Of a stretch of 64,000 nt of DNA, positions 44,277 to 57,135 are shown piece by piece. Below the pieces are notes generated by a model. The model ran no database searches. It saw only the letters and a list, made by a program, of their open reading frames with translations, and was not told the origin of the DNA. The position numbers were made by a program, and so were the translations under genes. Numbering within the stretch: the first letter of the stretch is position 1; each line of letters begins with the position of its first letter. This stretch comes from Erigeron canadensis (lineage: Eukaryota; Streptophyta; Magnoliopsida; Asterales; Asteraceae), in NCBI RefSeq assembly GCF_010389155.1, contig NC_057763.1, positions 10,292,649-10,356,648 of the forward strand. The letters are read 5' to 3'.

Positions 44277-47200
44277 CTACTTCTTTGCAGCCCTGGAGCC
44301 TTCAGGTGCATCAGCAGCTTTCCTTTTTAGAGGGGAATCCTTCTTCCCAATCAACCTAGCTTCCATCTCATTCTTGGCTTGTAACTTCTGCTGGATCTTC
44401 GTTAAGAATGCACCAATTAAATGAGACTTCGGCTTCGCCCTCAGAATCGGGATCATTTCCTTATGTTTAGTAATCCCGAATTCATGCACTGAGACCTGTG
44501 TGTATTCTGATGGTGCCCTTCCTTCCCTTGAAACCACCATATCAAAAAGCCTTAGACCATCCTCCTTTTTAATTTCTACATCAACAATTTTGGCAGGATT
44601 GGAACGATGCTTCAGATAATACTCATACTGAGCCATTTCTGCCTTCTTTTGGGCTGCAGCAGCATCTTCAGAAAGTGGTACAAAGGTGGAAAGATCTGCA
44701 TCACGAGAACTTTTCCTTGCTGTTCTAGGTCCAGTTACTTTGGGCTTTATTGGGGGTCTTGTCAGAATTTTCTCCACCTTCAGAACATCAGCCAGAATGT
44801 TTTTCTTTTTGTTCTCCATTTCAGCCTTTCTATTCTTCACCAAATCTTCCACAGACATTTGAAAGGTGAGATGATCCAACTTTTGTTCCAAAGGCGAGTA
44901 ATTTACCCCATATTCATACTCAGTCATTTCAGCCAAAGCCTTTTGCACTCTTGCATCTTCCTTTATTTTCTGATATGTTTCCAATGAAAGACCAAGAGCT
45001 GCAGCATCCATCTGATCAAGAGTCCCCATCCTCTGATGTTGTTCTCTTTCTCTTAGCTTGTTTTCTCTGAAGGCAATGAACTGATTAGACACTTGTTTCT
45101 GCAAGGTTTTCAACTTGTTTTCATCTGTAGTAGGATCAGTCAGAAGAAGACCTTGTTCATCAATATTTTTTCCAACCACAAGTCTAGAACCCTTTCCCTT
45201 GGACTTGGGTTCTTCCATCATTTGAGCCTTGCCCTTTGCCTTGGCAATCTCAGCCTCCTTCTTTTTCTGAAGTTCTCCCTCAGCTTCAGACTGCCTCTTG
45301 GTTGCCTCAATTAATTCTTGTGAACTGGCAATCAAACCAATTGGCACGTCACCACTTCCCCCTTTGGGAATCTCTGCAGGCATTGTAGCATACAATTCAA
45401 TTGCTTTTTGCATATTCTGCAGAGGTTCCCAACTTTGTTGTGTTATGCTGTCAGAAATCCCTTTACTCAATGTAGAAAACTGAGCCCTTAATCTGAAGGA
45501 AGAATTAAGGTTCAGCCTCTCTTGCTCATAGACTTCTTTCAGCATTTGTCTATCTTCTGTAGTGAATGATGGGGGTAGAGGAACAACAGCTGCAGGCTCC
45601 CTTTTGAGCAGCATCAGAACTTCATCCAATTTCTGAGACTGATCCTTGACAGATTTGTCAAGGATAGATACAGACTCCTTAATTTCTTCAACAATTTTAT
45701 CCATCCTTGCATTTTCCTTTGTTGCCAAGTCAGTGACCATCTCTTTAACCTTTTCTTCAACCTGGGCTGCAATGGCAGTTGTTAATTTTGTTACAAGTTG
45801 ATCAGATAACTCCGATTGCACCCTTTCCATCACATTTTCAACCCCAGGCTTCTTTACCAACTCATTCACCTCCTTTGCCACTGCCAAGACTTCATTTTTC
45901 ATTACTTCAATAGGGGATGTCAGATTTGCAACAACTGTGGTCTGAACATCCCTCTTGGTCAGATGAAAGGCTTCTCTGATGGCTGAGCTGATCTTGTTAC
46001 AAGCCATCACAAGCTCATTAAGCTTCCCACTTACTAGCCCCTTATTTCCAGCAACTTTGGTCAACTCAGTTCCAAGGAAGATCTGAGCTCCTTTCATATC
46101 AGCAATGGAGCTAGTATTGGCAGTTAGAGATTTTGTTAAGTCTTCAACCTTGAGAAGTAGGCTTTGGACTTCGGAATTTTGTTTCTCTAACTGTGCTTCA
46201 ACACTCAAAGGAGGGGGTGGTTGTGCAGAAGCAGAAGCAACAAACTGGATATTCCCAAGCCCTTGCAGAACATCATCAATCTGCATTTCAGTTGGACCCT
46301 CAGATTCTGTTGCAGAATCCAGTTCCTTCTTAGCTTCTTCATCATAATTGATGGGCTTTGGGACTTGATGAATTTGGGGGTGAAGATGTTGTAATTGTGG
46401 TTGAAAGGTTGGTGAAGTTATGAATGCAGGTGTTGAGCCTTCTGGAAAGAGAGGGTGTTCATGTGATATTGATAGGCGGACATAAGGTTGTTCAATCAAA
46501 ACATTTGGATTTTCTGGGAGAGGTTGTTGGATGTTTGCGAGGTTGAAGGTTGGCTCAGAACCAGACGACTGGTTTTCCTCCAATAGATCCTCGTCAAACT
46601 CAAAGTCAGCAAGGGAATCAAGATTCCCCTGAGGTGGCTCATCTTCATCCCAGAAAGAGGTATACACCTGATCCTGATCAGATATGCCCTGAATCTGTCC
46701 ACTGGTGCCGATCCAGATGCAAGTTCAACAACTACTTCACGAGTAGATGCATCGTCACTCGCAATAAATGTTGTTTCAGGAAGGGCAGACACAGGGGTTG
46801 CCTCAGTAACTCTTGTGCCTTCTGCAAGAGAAACATCATCGGCCGTAGAGTTTGGATCCTTAGTTTCTAGTGGTGTCTCACCAGAAACTTCAGCAGGTCG
46901 TGCTGCAACAGAGTGTAAGATTTGTGAAGTAAGTGCTTGTGCAGACTCAGACTCTACTGTGAGTTGGGCTGACTCACTTATATTTTCTTCACCATCCCCT
47001 CCTACAGAAATTGCGGAGATGGTTGCCTGTGGGTTGTCCCTTTGACTCGATTCTTCTGGTTCCTTTTGGGAGGAGCCAGAAGGGTTAGCTTTGGTACTAG
47101 TGTCCTTGGGCTGTGAGGACTTCTTAAATTTTTGACGTTTTAATAAGCCCTTTGGGGATCCTGAGGAATCTTTTGGGAGATCCTCAGGTTGGTCAGTGGA

Positions 47201-48219
47201 TGGGGGAGTTTGTGACTGGGTGGTCGAGGCTGGTTTGGGTTTTACCAAGCTCAACAATTTGTCACGAGGTGCACCGGTGGGTCTCGCATTCTTTTGCGAC
47301 CCGCCCAGTGACCTTTCTGAGCCAGCTTGTCTTGCTGAGTCAGTTTTAGAAAATACCTGAAGCATGGCATATGTGAGTTCTGGCTCCACCTCAGACGTAG
47401 ACGCTTTGGACAAGTCCTTGCAGAACTCAGTAGCTGACAGCTCAGGTCCCCCTTCAGAATATGCATCTCCCAGAATCTGTCTGAAGCAAATGCTCAGAAA
47501 TCTTGGAAAGGAGATATGAGGACTCCTTTTCCCTTTCAACTTTGAAACCAACTGGGAGAAAAGCATCTCTGCAAAATCAACTGCTATCCCATTCCACAGA
47601 TAGTAGCCCAATTCAACAATAATGAGGGAAATCTGGTCCAAACCACCATAATTTCCCCAAGGCACTCAACAAGTTGGGTCCAAAAATACCTCCAACAATT
47701 ATTCAAACCTGAAAAAAATATGTGACCAGAGGTCTTCAGGTTCCCATCTTCATCCAACATACCATCATGACCCATCTCATACAGAACCTCCCGAAAATTT
47801 ACACCTTTCAATCTTTTGTTATATTCAGAGGGAGGTCTGCAATAATTCAATTGAAGGGCCTCTCTGAACCTATCAAGAGAAATGACACACTACCTTGTGC
47901 CGTCATTTAATGTGAACGCAATGGATTTATCATCCTTGCTCACCCCGGCAGTGTACCAAAATTCAAGTAAGTATCTATGATACATTACTTGGGGATCTGC
48001 AGTCAAGACATGATGAAGAGGACATTCTTTCAAGAATGTGTTGATCCTCCCTATCAAGGTTTTTGAATCGGTATTTAAAGCCGCCTTGAAATTATTCATA
48101 TTGAACCTAATGGCTTTTGGTTCGAAACCCTTGGGCCAATTAGATCTTGGCTTGACTGCAGGACTAGGAGGATTATATTCGAAGTTAATAAGAGATTTGG
48201 CTTGAGATTGTTTAGCCAT
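44277..48219 (-). pseudogene. Sirevirus B accessory ORF (about 1,310 residues), broken
   Basis: It starts at ATG 48219 (MAKQSQAKSLINFEYNPPSP). The order is the same as in element A: a globular N-terminal region (FNMNNFKAALNTDSKTLIGR, YHRYLLEFWYTAGV), a Ser/Pro-rich middle with STDQPEDLPKDSSGSPKGLL, then coiled-coil rich sequence. The last 796 codons (46667-44277) are fully open, from MYTSFWDEDEPPQG to GSRAAKK. Breaks: a TAG at 47890-47892, a frameshift near 47640 where a G run is shortened, and another near 46600. The long open C-terminal part suggests constraint until recently. No catalytic motif, signal peptide or membrane span recognised; coiled-coil assembly is the only structural hint. 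Function unknown. Confidence 0.75.
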
Positions 48220-48896
48220 TATTTCTACAAGGGAAAACTGAAAGTGATTTGAAGAATTTAGGGTTTGAAGATTTTGAAGAAGAGAGAATGTGAGAGAGAA
48301 AAATGATTAGAAGTAAATGTAGAATGAAGTAAATGAAGGAATATTTTCTGAAAAAGGGGTATTTATATTTTCGAAGGGAATTTGAAAGGATTTCCAAAGA
48401 AAATAAATAAAAATAATTTTGAATTTCAACCCCAATAAAATATAATGATATTTTATTAAAGATAATTTTGATCGGGTTTGAAATCCGAAATAATTTTGGT
48501 TACACGTCCGCATTTAATGCAACAACGGCCATGACCCCACATTTTCAAGAAGTATTCAATCGTTTTAATGCAAAAGTAATCATCAACTTCTATTTACGGC
48601 GCAAGTGGTATGACACGTCAGCAAAAAGGTATCCTGGAACAGTACAAATCACGTGTCCACTTGCCAATCTGGTATCCATTATACAATAAAAGGTTTCGAT
48701 GGACTTCAGGAGTAATTTATTTAAATTCTGAGAGAGATAAGAGGAGTGCAATCTGAGTCTTCTCATTTTCTAAAATTCTGAAGTCCTTCAGTTTCTGAAC
48801 CATTTCAGACAAAATATTTTCTGAGGCAAATAGTTCCCCCTCAGAGAAAAATAACCTTTTCTTGTAAAAAACATTTTTGTCTATTCCCCTGAAATG
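48220..48896 (-). other. Spacer between pol and accessory ORF of Sirevirus B
   Basis: No gene seen. Similar to 12691-13411. A TATA-like TATAAATA lies at 48367-48360, about 140 bases before the accessory ATG. Confidence 0.5.
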
Positions 48897-51800
48897 CTAC
48901 ACAGGATTTAGCATTCCCAACTCGCGGATGAGATGTTTAAAAGTTTTGACATCTAAAGGTTTTGTAAACACATCAGTTAGTTGTTTGTCAGTGGGAATGA
49001 AATGAATTTCAATATCACCTTTTAAAATATGATCACGAATGAAATGGTACCTGAGATCAATATGCTTGGTTTTAGAGTGCATGACAGGATTGTGAGATAT
49101 TGCAATGGCACTTGTGTTATCACAAAATATTGGCGTTCTGGTATACTTAACACCATAATCAGTTAGTTGGTTCTTCATCCATAAGATCTGAGCACAACAA
49201 CTTGCTGCAGAAATGTACTCAGCTTCAGCAGTGGATAATGATACTGCAGTCTGCTTCTTGCTTGTCCAACTAACCAATTTGCCACCAAGGAAATGACACC
49301 CACCTGTGATACTTTTCCTATCTATCTTACAACCTGTATGATCAGAATCTAAATAGCCTATGAGATCTAGACTTGAGCCTTTGGGATACCAAAGACCTAG
49401 TCTGGGGACACCCTTTAGGTATCGAAAAATCCTTTTTACTGCATTCTGGTGTGCTTCTTTGGGATCAGATTGAAATCGTGCACAAAGACATGTTGCAAAC
49501 ATTATGTCTGGTCTACTTGCAGTTAAGTACATTAATGATCCCACCATACCACGATATTTTGTGGGATCGACAGGTTTTCCATTAGGATCTGAGTCCAAAG
49601 TTAATGGTGCAGAAATTGGAGTATCTTTATATGAGATAGAATCAAATTGATATTTCTTTAAAAGATCTCTGACATATTTTTCTTGATTAATAAAAATACC
49701 ATCACTGGTTTGTTTCACTTGAAGACCCAGAAAATATGTCAGTTCACCCATCATACTCATTTCATACTCAGAAGACATTATTTTTGAAAACTTGTCACAC
49801 AATTTTTTATTTGTAGAACCAAACACGATATCATCAACATATACTTGTACAAGCAAGATATCACTTTTCTCATGCAAGATGAATAAAGTGTTATCTATTG
49901 CCCCTCTATGAAAACCATTATCTAAAAGATGTCGAGTTAGAGTATCATACCAGGCTCTAGGTGCTTGTCTCAGACCATATAAGGCTTTGTTCAGTTTACA
50001 CACCCAATGAGGTTTTTCTTTGCTTTCAAATCCTGGTGGTTGAGATACATACACAACTTCTTCTAGCTCTCCATTCAGAAAAACACTTTTGACATCCATT
50101 TGGTAGACTTTGAATTCATGATGAGCTGCGAATGCCAAGAAAACTCTGATAGCTTCAAGTCTGGCCACTGGTGCAAAAGTCTCATCAAAATCAACTCCTT
50201 CTTCTTGTGCATAACCCTTTGCAACAAGTCTGGCCTTGTTTCTGATTACATGGCCATCTTCATCTACCTTGTTTCGAAAGACCCATCTTGTCCCAATTGG
50301 TTCTTTCTTCAGATTGGGGGGATATGGAACAAGCTCCCAAACATTGTTCCTTTCTAATTGGTTAAGCTCTTCTTGCATGGCTTCAACCCAACTTGGATCT
50401 TTCAAAGCCTCGTCAATCTTCTTCGGTTCTACCAGTGATAAGAAGCTGACATATAAGCATTGATCGCTTGTGGCTCTTTCGGTCTGAACCCCTCTACTTA
50501 GATCGCTAATCACTTGATCAATTGGATGTGAGCAAGTCCATTTAGAGTAATGACCAGGATGAATAATTATATCAGTGCAAGAACTCCTCTGGCTTACTTC
50601 AGGAGATGGTTCAGAATAGACTATTTTAGTTTCATCATCTTCATCATCTTGTAAATCACGATTTGCATCATGAAATTCTTCATTCTGAGGTATTTCAGGG
50701 GATACCGATATTTGAGGAGCAGCATGCACATCTGATCCAATAGTCAATTCAGAGGGTAGTTTGAATGTGACTGAAGGATAAAATGGAATGTTACTTTGCT
50801 GACTTGTAACTGGTTCTAAACAGGAATGATCAGAAACATGTTCAGGTGACTGATCAGATTTGTCATTGTGATCAGATTCACCAAAACTGACAGGACCTTC
50901 TGAAGGTGGTTCAGAGACTGGTTTATTGAAGATTGCAGAATTTGATTCATCAAAGGTAACATGAATTGACTCATCAACCTTTTCAAGTCTTTTGTTATAG
51001 ACTCTAAAGGCCTTGCGAATTGTTGAATAACCTAGGAAGTAACCTTCATCAGCTTTGGCATCAAACTTGCCCAATTTGCTGGAATCATTCAGAATATATA
51101 CCGGACATCCAAATACATGGAAATATCCAATATTAGGCTTTCTATTTCTGAGCACTTCATAGGCAGACTTCTTATGTCTTTTGACATAAATTGAACGATT
51201 CTGGGTGTAGCAAGTAGTTGCAACAACTTCAGCCCAAAAACATTTTGGAAGACCTGATTCATTCAACATACTTCTAGCAACTTCTATCAGTGTACGATTC
51301 TTTCTTTCTACAACACCATTTTGCTCTGGTGTGTGTGCTGAGGAGAAGTTATGAGATACGCCAGTGTCAGTGCAGAAGGTTTCCAAAGTGGAATTTCTAA
51401 ATTCAGTGCCATTGTCACTTCTGAGCTGACATACTTTTCATTTGTGCTTGAGTTCAATCTGTTTAATGAGGGCAATTATTTCAGCAGCAGCTTCACTTTT
51501 GTTTCTGAGGAAGATCACCCAATAGTATCTTGAATATTCATCGACTACAACCAGAGTGTACTTCTTCCCTGCTCTTGTCTAAACATTCACAGGACCAAAA
51601 AGATCCATATGAAGAGGTTTAGTGATGCTGAAATTTTGCTTGGTCTTGAAGGATGCTCTCTTCTTTTTTCCCATTTCACACCCTGGACATGGCTTGTCTT
51701 TATTAAAAGACATGGCTGGTATCCCATCAACAAGTTGTTTTTTTGACAATTTATTAATATTTTTGAAATTGAGATGGGATAACCTTTTGTGCCACAACCA

Positions 51801-52241
51801 GTTGGTGTCCTCATCTGCCCTTGTGTAGAAACATTATTCAGAGGTAGCACTATTCATATCTACAACATAAATGTTTCCCTTTCTGGGTGCAATCATTACT
51901 ACCTTCCAATCTCTGTTGAATATGGTGCCTTGTGAAATATCAAATAACACCTTAAAGCCATCATCACAAAGTTGGCTGACACTGATCAGGTTATATTTCA
52001 AACCATTCACATATGCAACTTTATTGAATTTGACTTGTCCATTGTTCACAACACCATATCCCTCAGTTTGTCCGTTTTCATCATTACCAAAAGTTATTGA
52101 GGGCCCCTCTTGCACCCTATATTCCTCTAGCAGGGTTTTGTGACCAGTCATGGTTCTGCCAGCAGCACTGTCAAGAAACCAAGTGTTCTTTTTGCGGTCA
52201 CCATGCACATACACAAAGATTAGTTCTTTTTGGGAACCCAT
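48897..52241 (-). pseudogene. Sirevirus B pol: protease, integrase, reverse transcriptase, RNase H (broken)
   Basis: One frame spans the whole region and is interrupted only by nonsense codons near 51834, near 51579 and in the segment about 51440 that aligns with KHKQKVRQL of element A. Motifs: protease [11 protein letters not shown], finger [12 protein letters not shown], integrase [15 protein letters not shown], reverse transcriptase [14 protein letters not shown] and [10 protein letters not shown], RNase [15 protein letters not shown] and [14 protein letters not shown]. The open part from 51386 to 48897 is 829 codons. Pol starts 22 bases inside the end of gag in the -1 frame. Confidence 0.93.
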
Positions 52242-54576
52242 CTCTTGATGGGTTCACTGGACTTTCCCTGAACAGCCTCAGATTTCTTTGGTACGTAAGG
52301 GACAGAAGGATCAAAGGGAATTTCAGTCATGATTTCAGATGACACAAAAACAGTTGATTTGATGACTTCAGAAACCTTTTTCTTCTCAGATTTTTGCTTT
52401 TCTTGCTTGATTTTCTTTGAAAAAGCTTTTGGGTTTTGTTTAGGATTTTGGGGAGTGCTTTCAACATTTTTTAAACGTGCATTACAGCTCTGCACTTGCC
52501 TAGCCAAATTCTGAAATTGACTTTCAATCCTTAACAAAATAGACTCTGAATTTGACACCTGAGCTCTACCAGAATCTGAGGTAGAAGGCTCAGCAGGGAT
52601 CACATTTTTCTTCTTTTGAAGGTTCTTAGGAACCTTATTTGAAGACTGAGGGGAAGGCTTCTTGGGTTTAGCTTTCTTGTCTGAAGCACTGGTTTCACAT
52701 GCTTCAGATTTGCCCTCAGGTTGTTCCTGGTTTTGATCAGTTATCACTTTTGATTTTCCAAGATCTTTAAAAATGATCTCTGGTCTCATTTCTTTAGGAA
52801 GTGCATCCAAATCAGTTATTACGGATGCAAGATGAAGATCACCAGTGCCATAAGCAATTCTTTGATTTTCAAAAGTTTTCTTAATGGCAGCTTCAGGAAA
52901 AGGTGATTTCATCCAAGATTTAATTATTTTCTGTTCTTTTTCCAAAATAAGTTTTAGTTCTTCTTTTTCCAATTCAAGTTTGGAAACCAGAGATTGATAA
53001 GTTTTCAAGGCTAACTGAACATCTTTCAGTTCTTTTAATCTGGCCTAACTGGCGTTCAGTTCAGAAGAATTTATTTCAAACATTTTTATACTCTCTGAAC
53101 GCACAGTTTCAACATAAGTTATGTCAGCCTCTATAAGAACCAAAAGATCCAGTTTTTGTTCTTCATCCTTCTCAAAACCAAAAGTACTAACCTTCTTCAT
53201 GATGATATCCACCCAACGACCAGATTCAACATCAGACTTGACAACATGACCATGATCTTCACGAGCCATGAAACACATATCCCTTACTTCTTCTTCATCA
53301 TCAGATGATACGTCAGAATCCTCCCATTTTTCAGTGTCTGCCACCATGCAGCTATTTTTGTTGGATTCTTCCTGAGCCATCATCGCCATGTGGGCTTTCA
53401 TCAGGCTTCTGAAAAATAGAATGGTTAGGGGCAGTATGTGATGAGGAGGGTTGTGATGATCTGCATTCCTTCATAAAATGTCCTTTCTTTCCACATTTAA
53501 AACATTCTAAATTGGACTTATCGACAGTATTATTTGAAGAAAATTGTTTGCCATTTTTCTTTGATTTAAATTTAAAACGATTAAAAGTTTTGGCAATCAT
53601 GGCAATAAGGTCATCATCATCATCCTCATCACATTCATCTGATGCATATTCAGAAATACCAACTTTCATTAACTCAGCTACCATCTTCTTCACAGAGTTA
53701 GACTGATCACTCTCAGAAGACAGTAAGGCAACATCTTGTGGTTCAGAATAATTAACCAATGTAGAACTGGTTGAAGTATGATTCTTTGCATCTTGCTCAG
53801 CCACAACTCTCTCAGCTTTATTCTCCTCAGTGTATCTGAAGGCACCATACAAGGAGGCCAGAGTGTGACTATGAAGGGTTTTACCTTGCCTTAATACCAT
53901 GATCAAATTCTCCCATTTAGAAGGTAATATATCACAAAATTTTTCAAGTAAAATTTCTTTGTCTTTTGTAACACCAAGAGTTTTTAATTGATTGACCAAA
54001 TTTGTAAATCTAAGATATGTTTCAGTTAGAGATTCATCTGGTAATGCAAAAAATGTTTCATATTTTTTATTCAAAGAAACTTTTCTTGTGGTGATGGTTT
54101 CCTTTGTTCATTCAAACTATGTTAACAACTCTTCCCACATCAATTTAGAACTATCAAGTAAAACAAGAGTGGGTTTTAAACTTTCTGGGACAGCAAAGAG
54201 AATCATATTTTGTAATTTGGAATCTAGGTCAGCCAAAACGATGGTCTTCCTCTGACCAATGATCTTTCTCCTTAGGTGTTAACCTAGGGGTCCCATCTTG
54301 GTTACAAACAATAATTGATGCATTCATGGGAACATAAGGACCCTCTACAAGAATGGTGGTCAAGTGTCTTTCAACTCCAGCGATGTACTTGAGCATACAT
54401 GCCTTCCAAGTAATGAATGTGTCACTATTTCCATTAAATTTAGGTACCGGATTGTTTGGAAAGTGAACATGAACACTGGGTTGAACTGGTGGTGGAGGTG
54501 GTGGATTTTGATTCATATTGACATTTGGGTTAGGATTACCGTTTGGGTTTGGGTTTGGTTGTTCGGTTCCAGACAT
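52220..54576 (-). pseudogene. Sirevirus B gag (broken)
   Basis: It starts MSGTEQPNPNPNGNPNPN at 54576, after the primer-binding site. It contains the capsid-like region (FNGNSDTFITWKACMLKYI), the CCHC knuckle (CFKCGKKGHFMKEC), the acidic run (ECDEDDDDDLIAM) and a coiled-coil half ending RWVPKKN at 52220. Breaks: a frameshift near 54230, a deletion near 53400 that removes about ten residues present in A, and a TAG at about 53045 where A has Gln. It overlaps pol by 22 bases. Confidence 0.9.
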
Positions 54577-54623
54577 CTTGCAGGATCAAAACAGGTATAG
54601 CAGTTTAATGATTTAACCTGGGA

Positions 54624-54636
54624 GGCTCTGATACCA
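54624..54636 (-). other. Primer-binding site of Sirevirus B
   Basis: On the minus strand TGGTATCAGAGCC, two bases after the LTR end at 54639. Complementary to initiator tRNA-Met. Element A has lost this site. Confidence 0.92.
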
Positions 54637-54638
54637 AA

Positions 54639-55592
54639 TGTGAGTCCACCTATACAAGATGTACAACTAGAATAAGATATAACAAGATATAAAATAGGTT
54701 AATCAATAAACACAAGTATATCAAGTAACCCGACTGGCAAGTTGTTCAAATCTAGATAAAGACCAATTATGAACCACGATCCAGATATGGATATGAACAA
54801 TAAAGAACAAGGGCTTGAAACTATATAAATACTAGTTATATTCAAGTATTATGGCAATGAGTCAAGACGTATTTTTCAATGTATTTTATTTATTTCTATA
54901 AACAAAATACAAGAGTTGTTGCGGAACAAAGATAATCACATTTGTGAAAATATCTAAACAACCCTAGAAATACAAATGATCTATGCGACAAGGAATTACT
55001 CGTAAGAATACTTAGAGTAATATCACACGTTGCAATTGCCAAAGTTCCAAGCATTTTAGCAAGTGTGAGAAGTCTTATATTTATAGGCAAACATGTCTAG
55101 ATGACATGGGAATATGCCGTACAAATATGGTTTGATGCATTTATGGATTTGTAGGACAAATCCACAACATGCTTGTTTAAGGTAAAGTATGTAAGTTTAT
55201 TTGATGTGACTTGACATACTTTATTCCCAACCTTTTGCTAAAACTATCCCGATCCCAGGTTTAAGGTTATTAACCGGGTAAAGGTAGTTAAAGGCTGCAA
55301 AAAGACTTTCCTCGTAATCAGTGAAAAAGTGTTGTAAATACTTTTTCACTGAGAGCCTTCAGATCTTCAATCATGGTAAGATCCTCTCTGAGCTCTGCTT
55401 CTGAGATGATCTTCTTCTTCAGTCTTCAGTCTTTGACTTCAGTTTGAACGTCTTCAGATATGTTGATCTTGATCTGAGGTGAGGCTTCAGAAAAACTAAT
55501 TCTGAGGGACGTCTCAGAATTTCTGTACAAGTATTTCTTCTGAGCTTCGATATTTCTGAACAAATTATACTTGGTCGATTTTTGACCTAACA
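54639..55592 (-). repeat. 5' LTR of Sirevirus B (954 bp)
   Basis: TGTTAGGTC at 55592 to GACTCACA at 54639. TATA box TATAAATATA at 55086-55077. The 64-codon LTR frame (55090-54896) starts within the TATA box. Confidence 0.92.
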
Positions 55593-55597
55593 ATAAG

Positions 55598-57135
55598 GGT
55601 CCTTAAGAGGATCCAGTGATCGGACTACTATTCGTACATTAAATGGGCGTGCTTTATTCATATTAAAACGCACTAACATCTTTTGGATGTAATTTGATTG
55701 ATGGACAAACGTCCCATTATGTAGATGCTCAAATTGTAGACCTAGATACAACTTTGTCATACCCAAATCTTTCATCTCAAACTCTTTCTTTAATAATTGA
55801 GCAGTTTTTTCGATCTCTTCAGGAGATCCAATGATATTGATATCATCAACATATACCGCTATTATAGTAAAATTGGGGTATGATCTTTTTATAGACACAC
55901 ATGGGTTGATTACATCAGCTTTGTATCCCTCTTTTACAAGATATTTACTGAGTCGATTGTACCACATTCGACCAGATTGTTTAAGACCATATAATGATCT
56001 TTGAAGCTTTATCGCACACATTTCTCGTGGCGTTGATTTTAATGCTTCAGACAATGTTAAGCCTTTAGGGATTTTCATGTAGATGTCGTTTATTGATTCC
56101 CGTATAAGTATGTAGTGTCAACATCCATTAATCTCATATGAAGTCCTTCAGAGATTGCAAGGCCGATTAAAAATCTAAGTGTTATTGCATCTATTACGGG
56201 AAAATATGTTTCCTTGTAATCTATTTCCGGGATTTGAGAGAAACCTTGTGCAACAAGTCGTGCCTTATATCGTACAATCTCATTCTTTTCGTTTCTTTTT
56301 ATTGCAAATACCCATTTATAATCTACTGGTTCGACGTCTATGGAGCGAACTTAATTCAGTATTTATGGCTGATTGCCATTTTAGCCAATCATCTCTGTGC
56401 ATGCATTCTTCCAGAGTTTTAGGTACGTAATCATTTTCGTTTATTACGTCTGTTGCTATAGCATATGCGAATATTTCATTAACACGTGTTGTATTTCGAT
56501 TCCAAAGTGTACTATCATGTACATAATTTATTAAGATCTCATTTTCATTTGGAACCGAAATTTCATCAGGAATTTCATTTTCCTCTAGTATTGTGTTTGA
56601 CCCTGATGGGATATTTGCCTCCGTAGAGGTTTCATTTTTATTATGTTGGAAAATTTCACCAACTATGTTATTTTGCTCTTTTCTATTTCGTGGGTTTTTA
56701 TATCTGGAACCGATTCGCCTCCCACATTTTCTTTGTATGGTAACCTCTTATGGGTTTACTTTAATTCGAGCAGGTGCATTTGATGCTGGTATGTATGACT
56801 TTGTCACTCTATTTGTATCTGTGAATGCATCTGGTAGTTCATTTGTTGTTCTTTGCAAATTTATAATCTTTTGGACTTCATATTCACATTGATCATTTTG
56901 ATGGTCAACATTTGATATTGATGATGCATTCCAGGTTAATTCTTGTGTTACCAGTCTTTGTTTATCATTCTCTCCCCCTAAGACTGTGAATACTTTTTCA
57001 TCAAACTGGTAGTCAACATAACGTGTTGTGAACATATCGCCAGTTGACGGTTCTAAGTATTTAATAATAGATGGGGAATTGAATCCAATTTATATGCCCA
57101 ATCTTCTTTGTGGTTCCATTTTGGTGCGTTGTGGT
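55598..57135 (-). pseudogene. Copia C pol: integrase-RT linker and most of reverse transcriptase
   Basis: The minus strand reads the post-integrase linker (DYQFDEKVFTVLGGEND ... ELTW ... ASNAPARIKV, 57035-56748). A decayed RT start follows (PKTLEECMHRDDW-like, then a segment with stops), then RT proper from 56078: MCAIKLQRSLYGLKQSGRMW, the catalytic VYVDDINIIGSPEEI, and LKKEFEMKDLGMTKLYLGLQ. It continues, after removal of Sirevirus B, into 43038-42473. The 5' side is cut at 57136 by a gypsy LTR. Confidence 0.85.

Larger units (their letters stand above)
43044..55592 (-). mobile_element. Sirevirus-type Ty1/copia element B, full length (12,549 bp)
   Basis: It has two LTRs (54639-55592 and 43044-43986), primer-binding site, gag, pol, spacer, accessory ORF and polypurine tract, all on the minus strand. 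It is flanked by a perfect 5-bp duplication ATAAG (43039-43043 and 55593-55597). The LTRs differ by roughly thirteen substitutions and one 11-bp indel by eye, so it is a fairly recent insertion into Copia C. All three genes carry stops or frameshifts. It is the same family as element A. Confidence 0.93.

Noticed and set aside
44277..46667. A 796-codon ORF starting MYTSFWDEDEPPQG as a host coiled-coil gene
   Set aside because: It lies inside Sirevirus B between pol and the 3' LTR and has a counterpart in element A at the same place.
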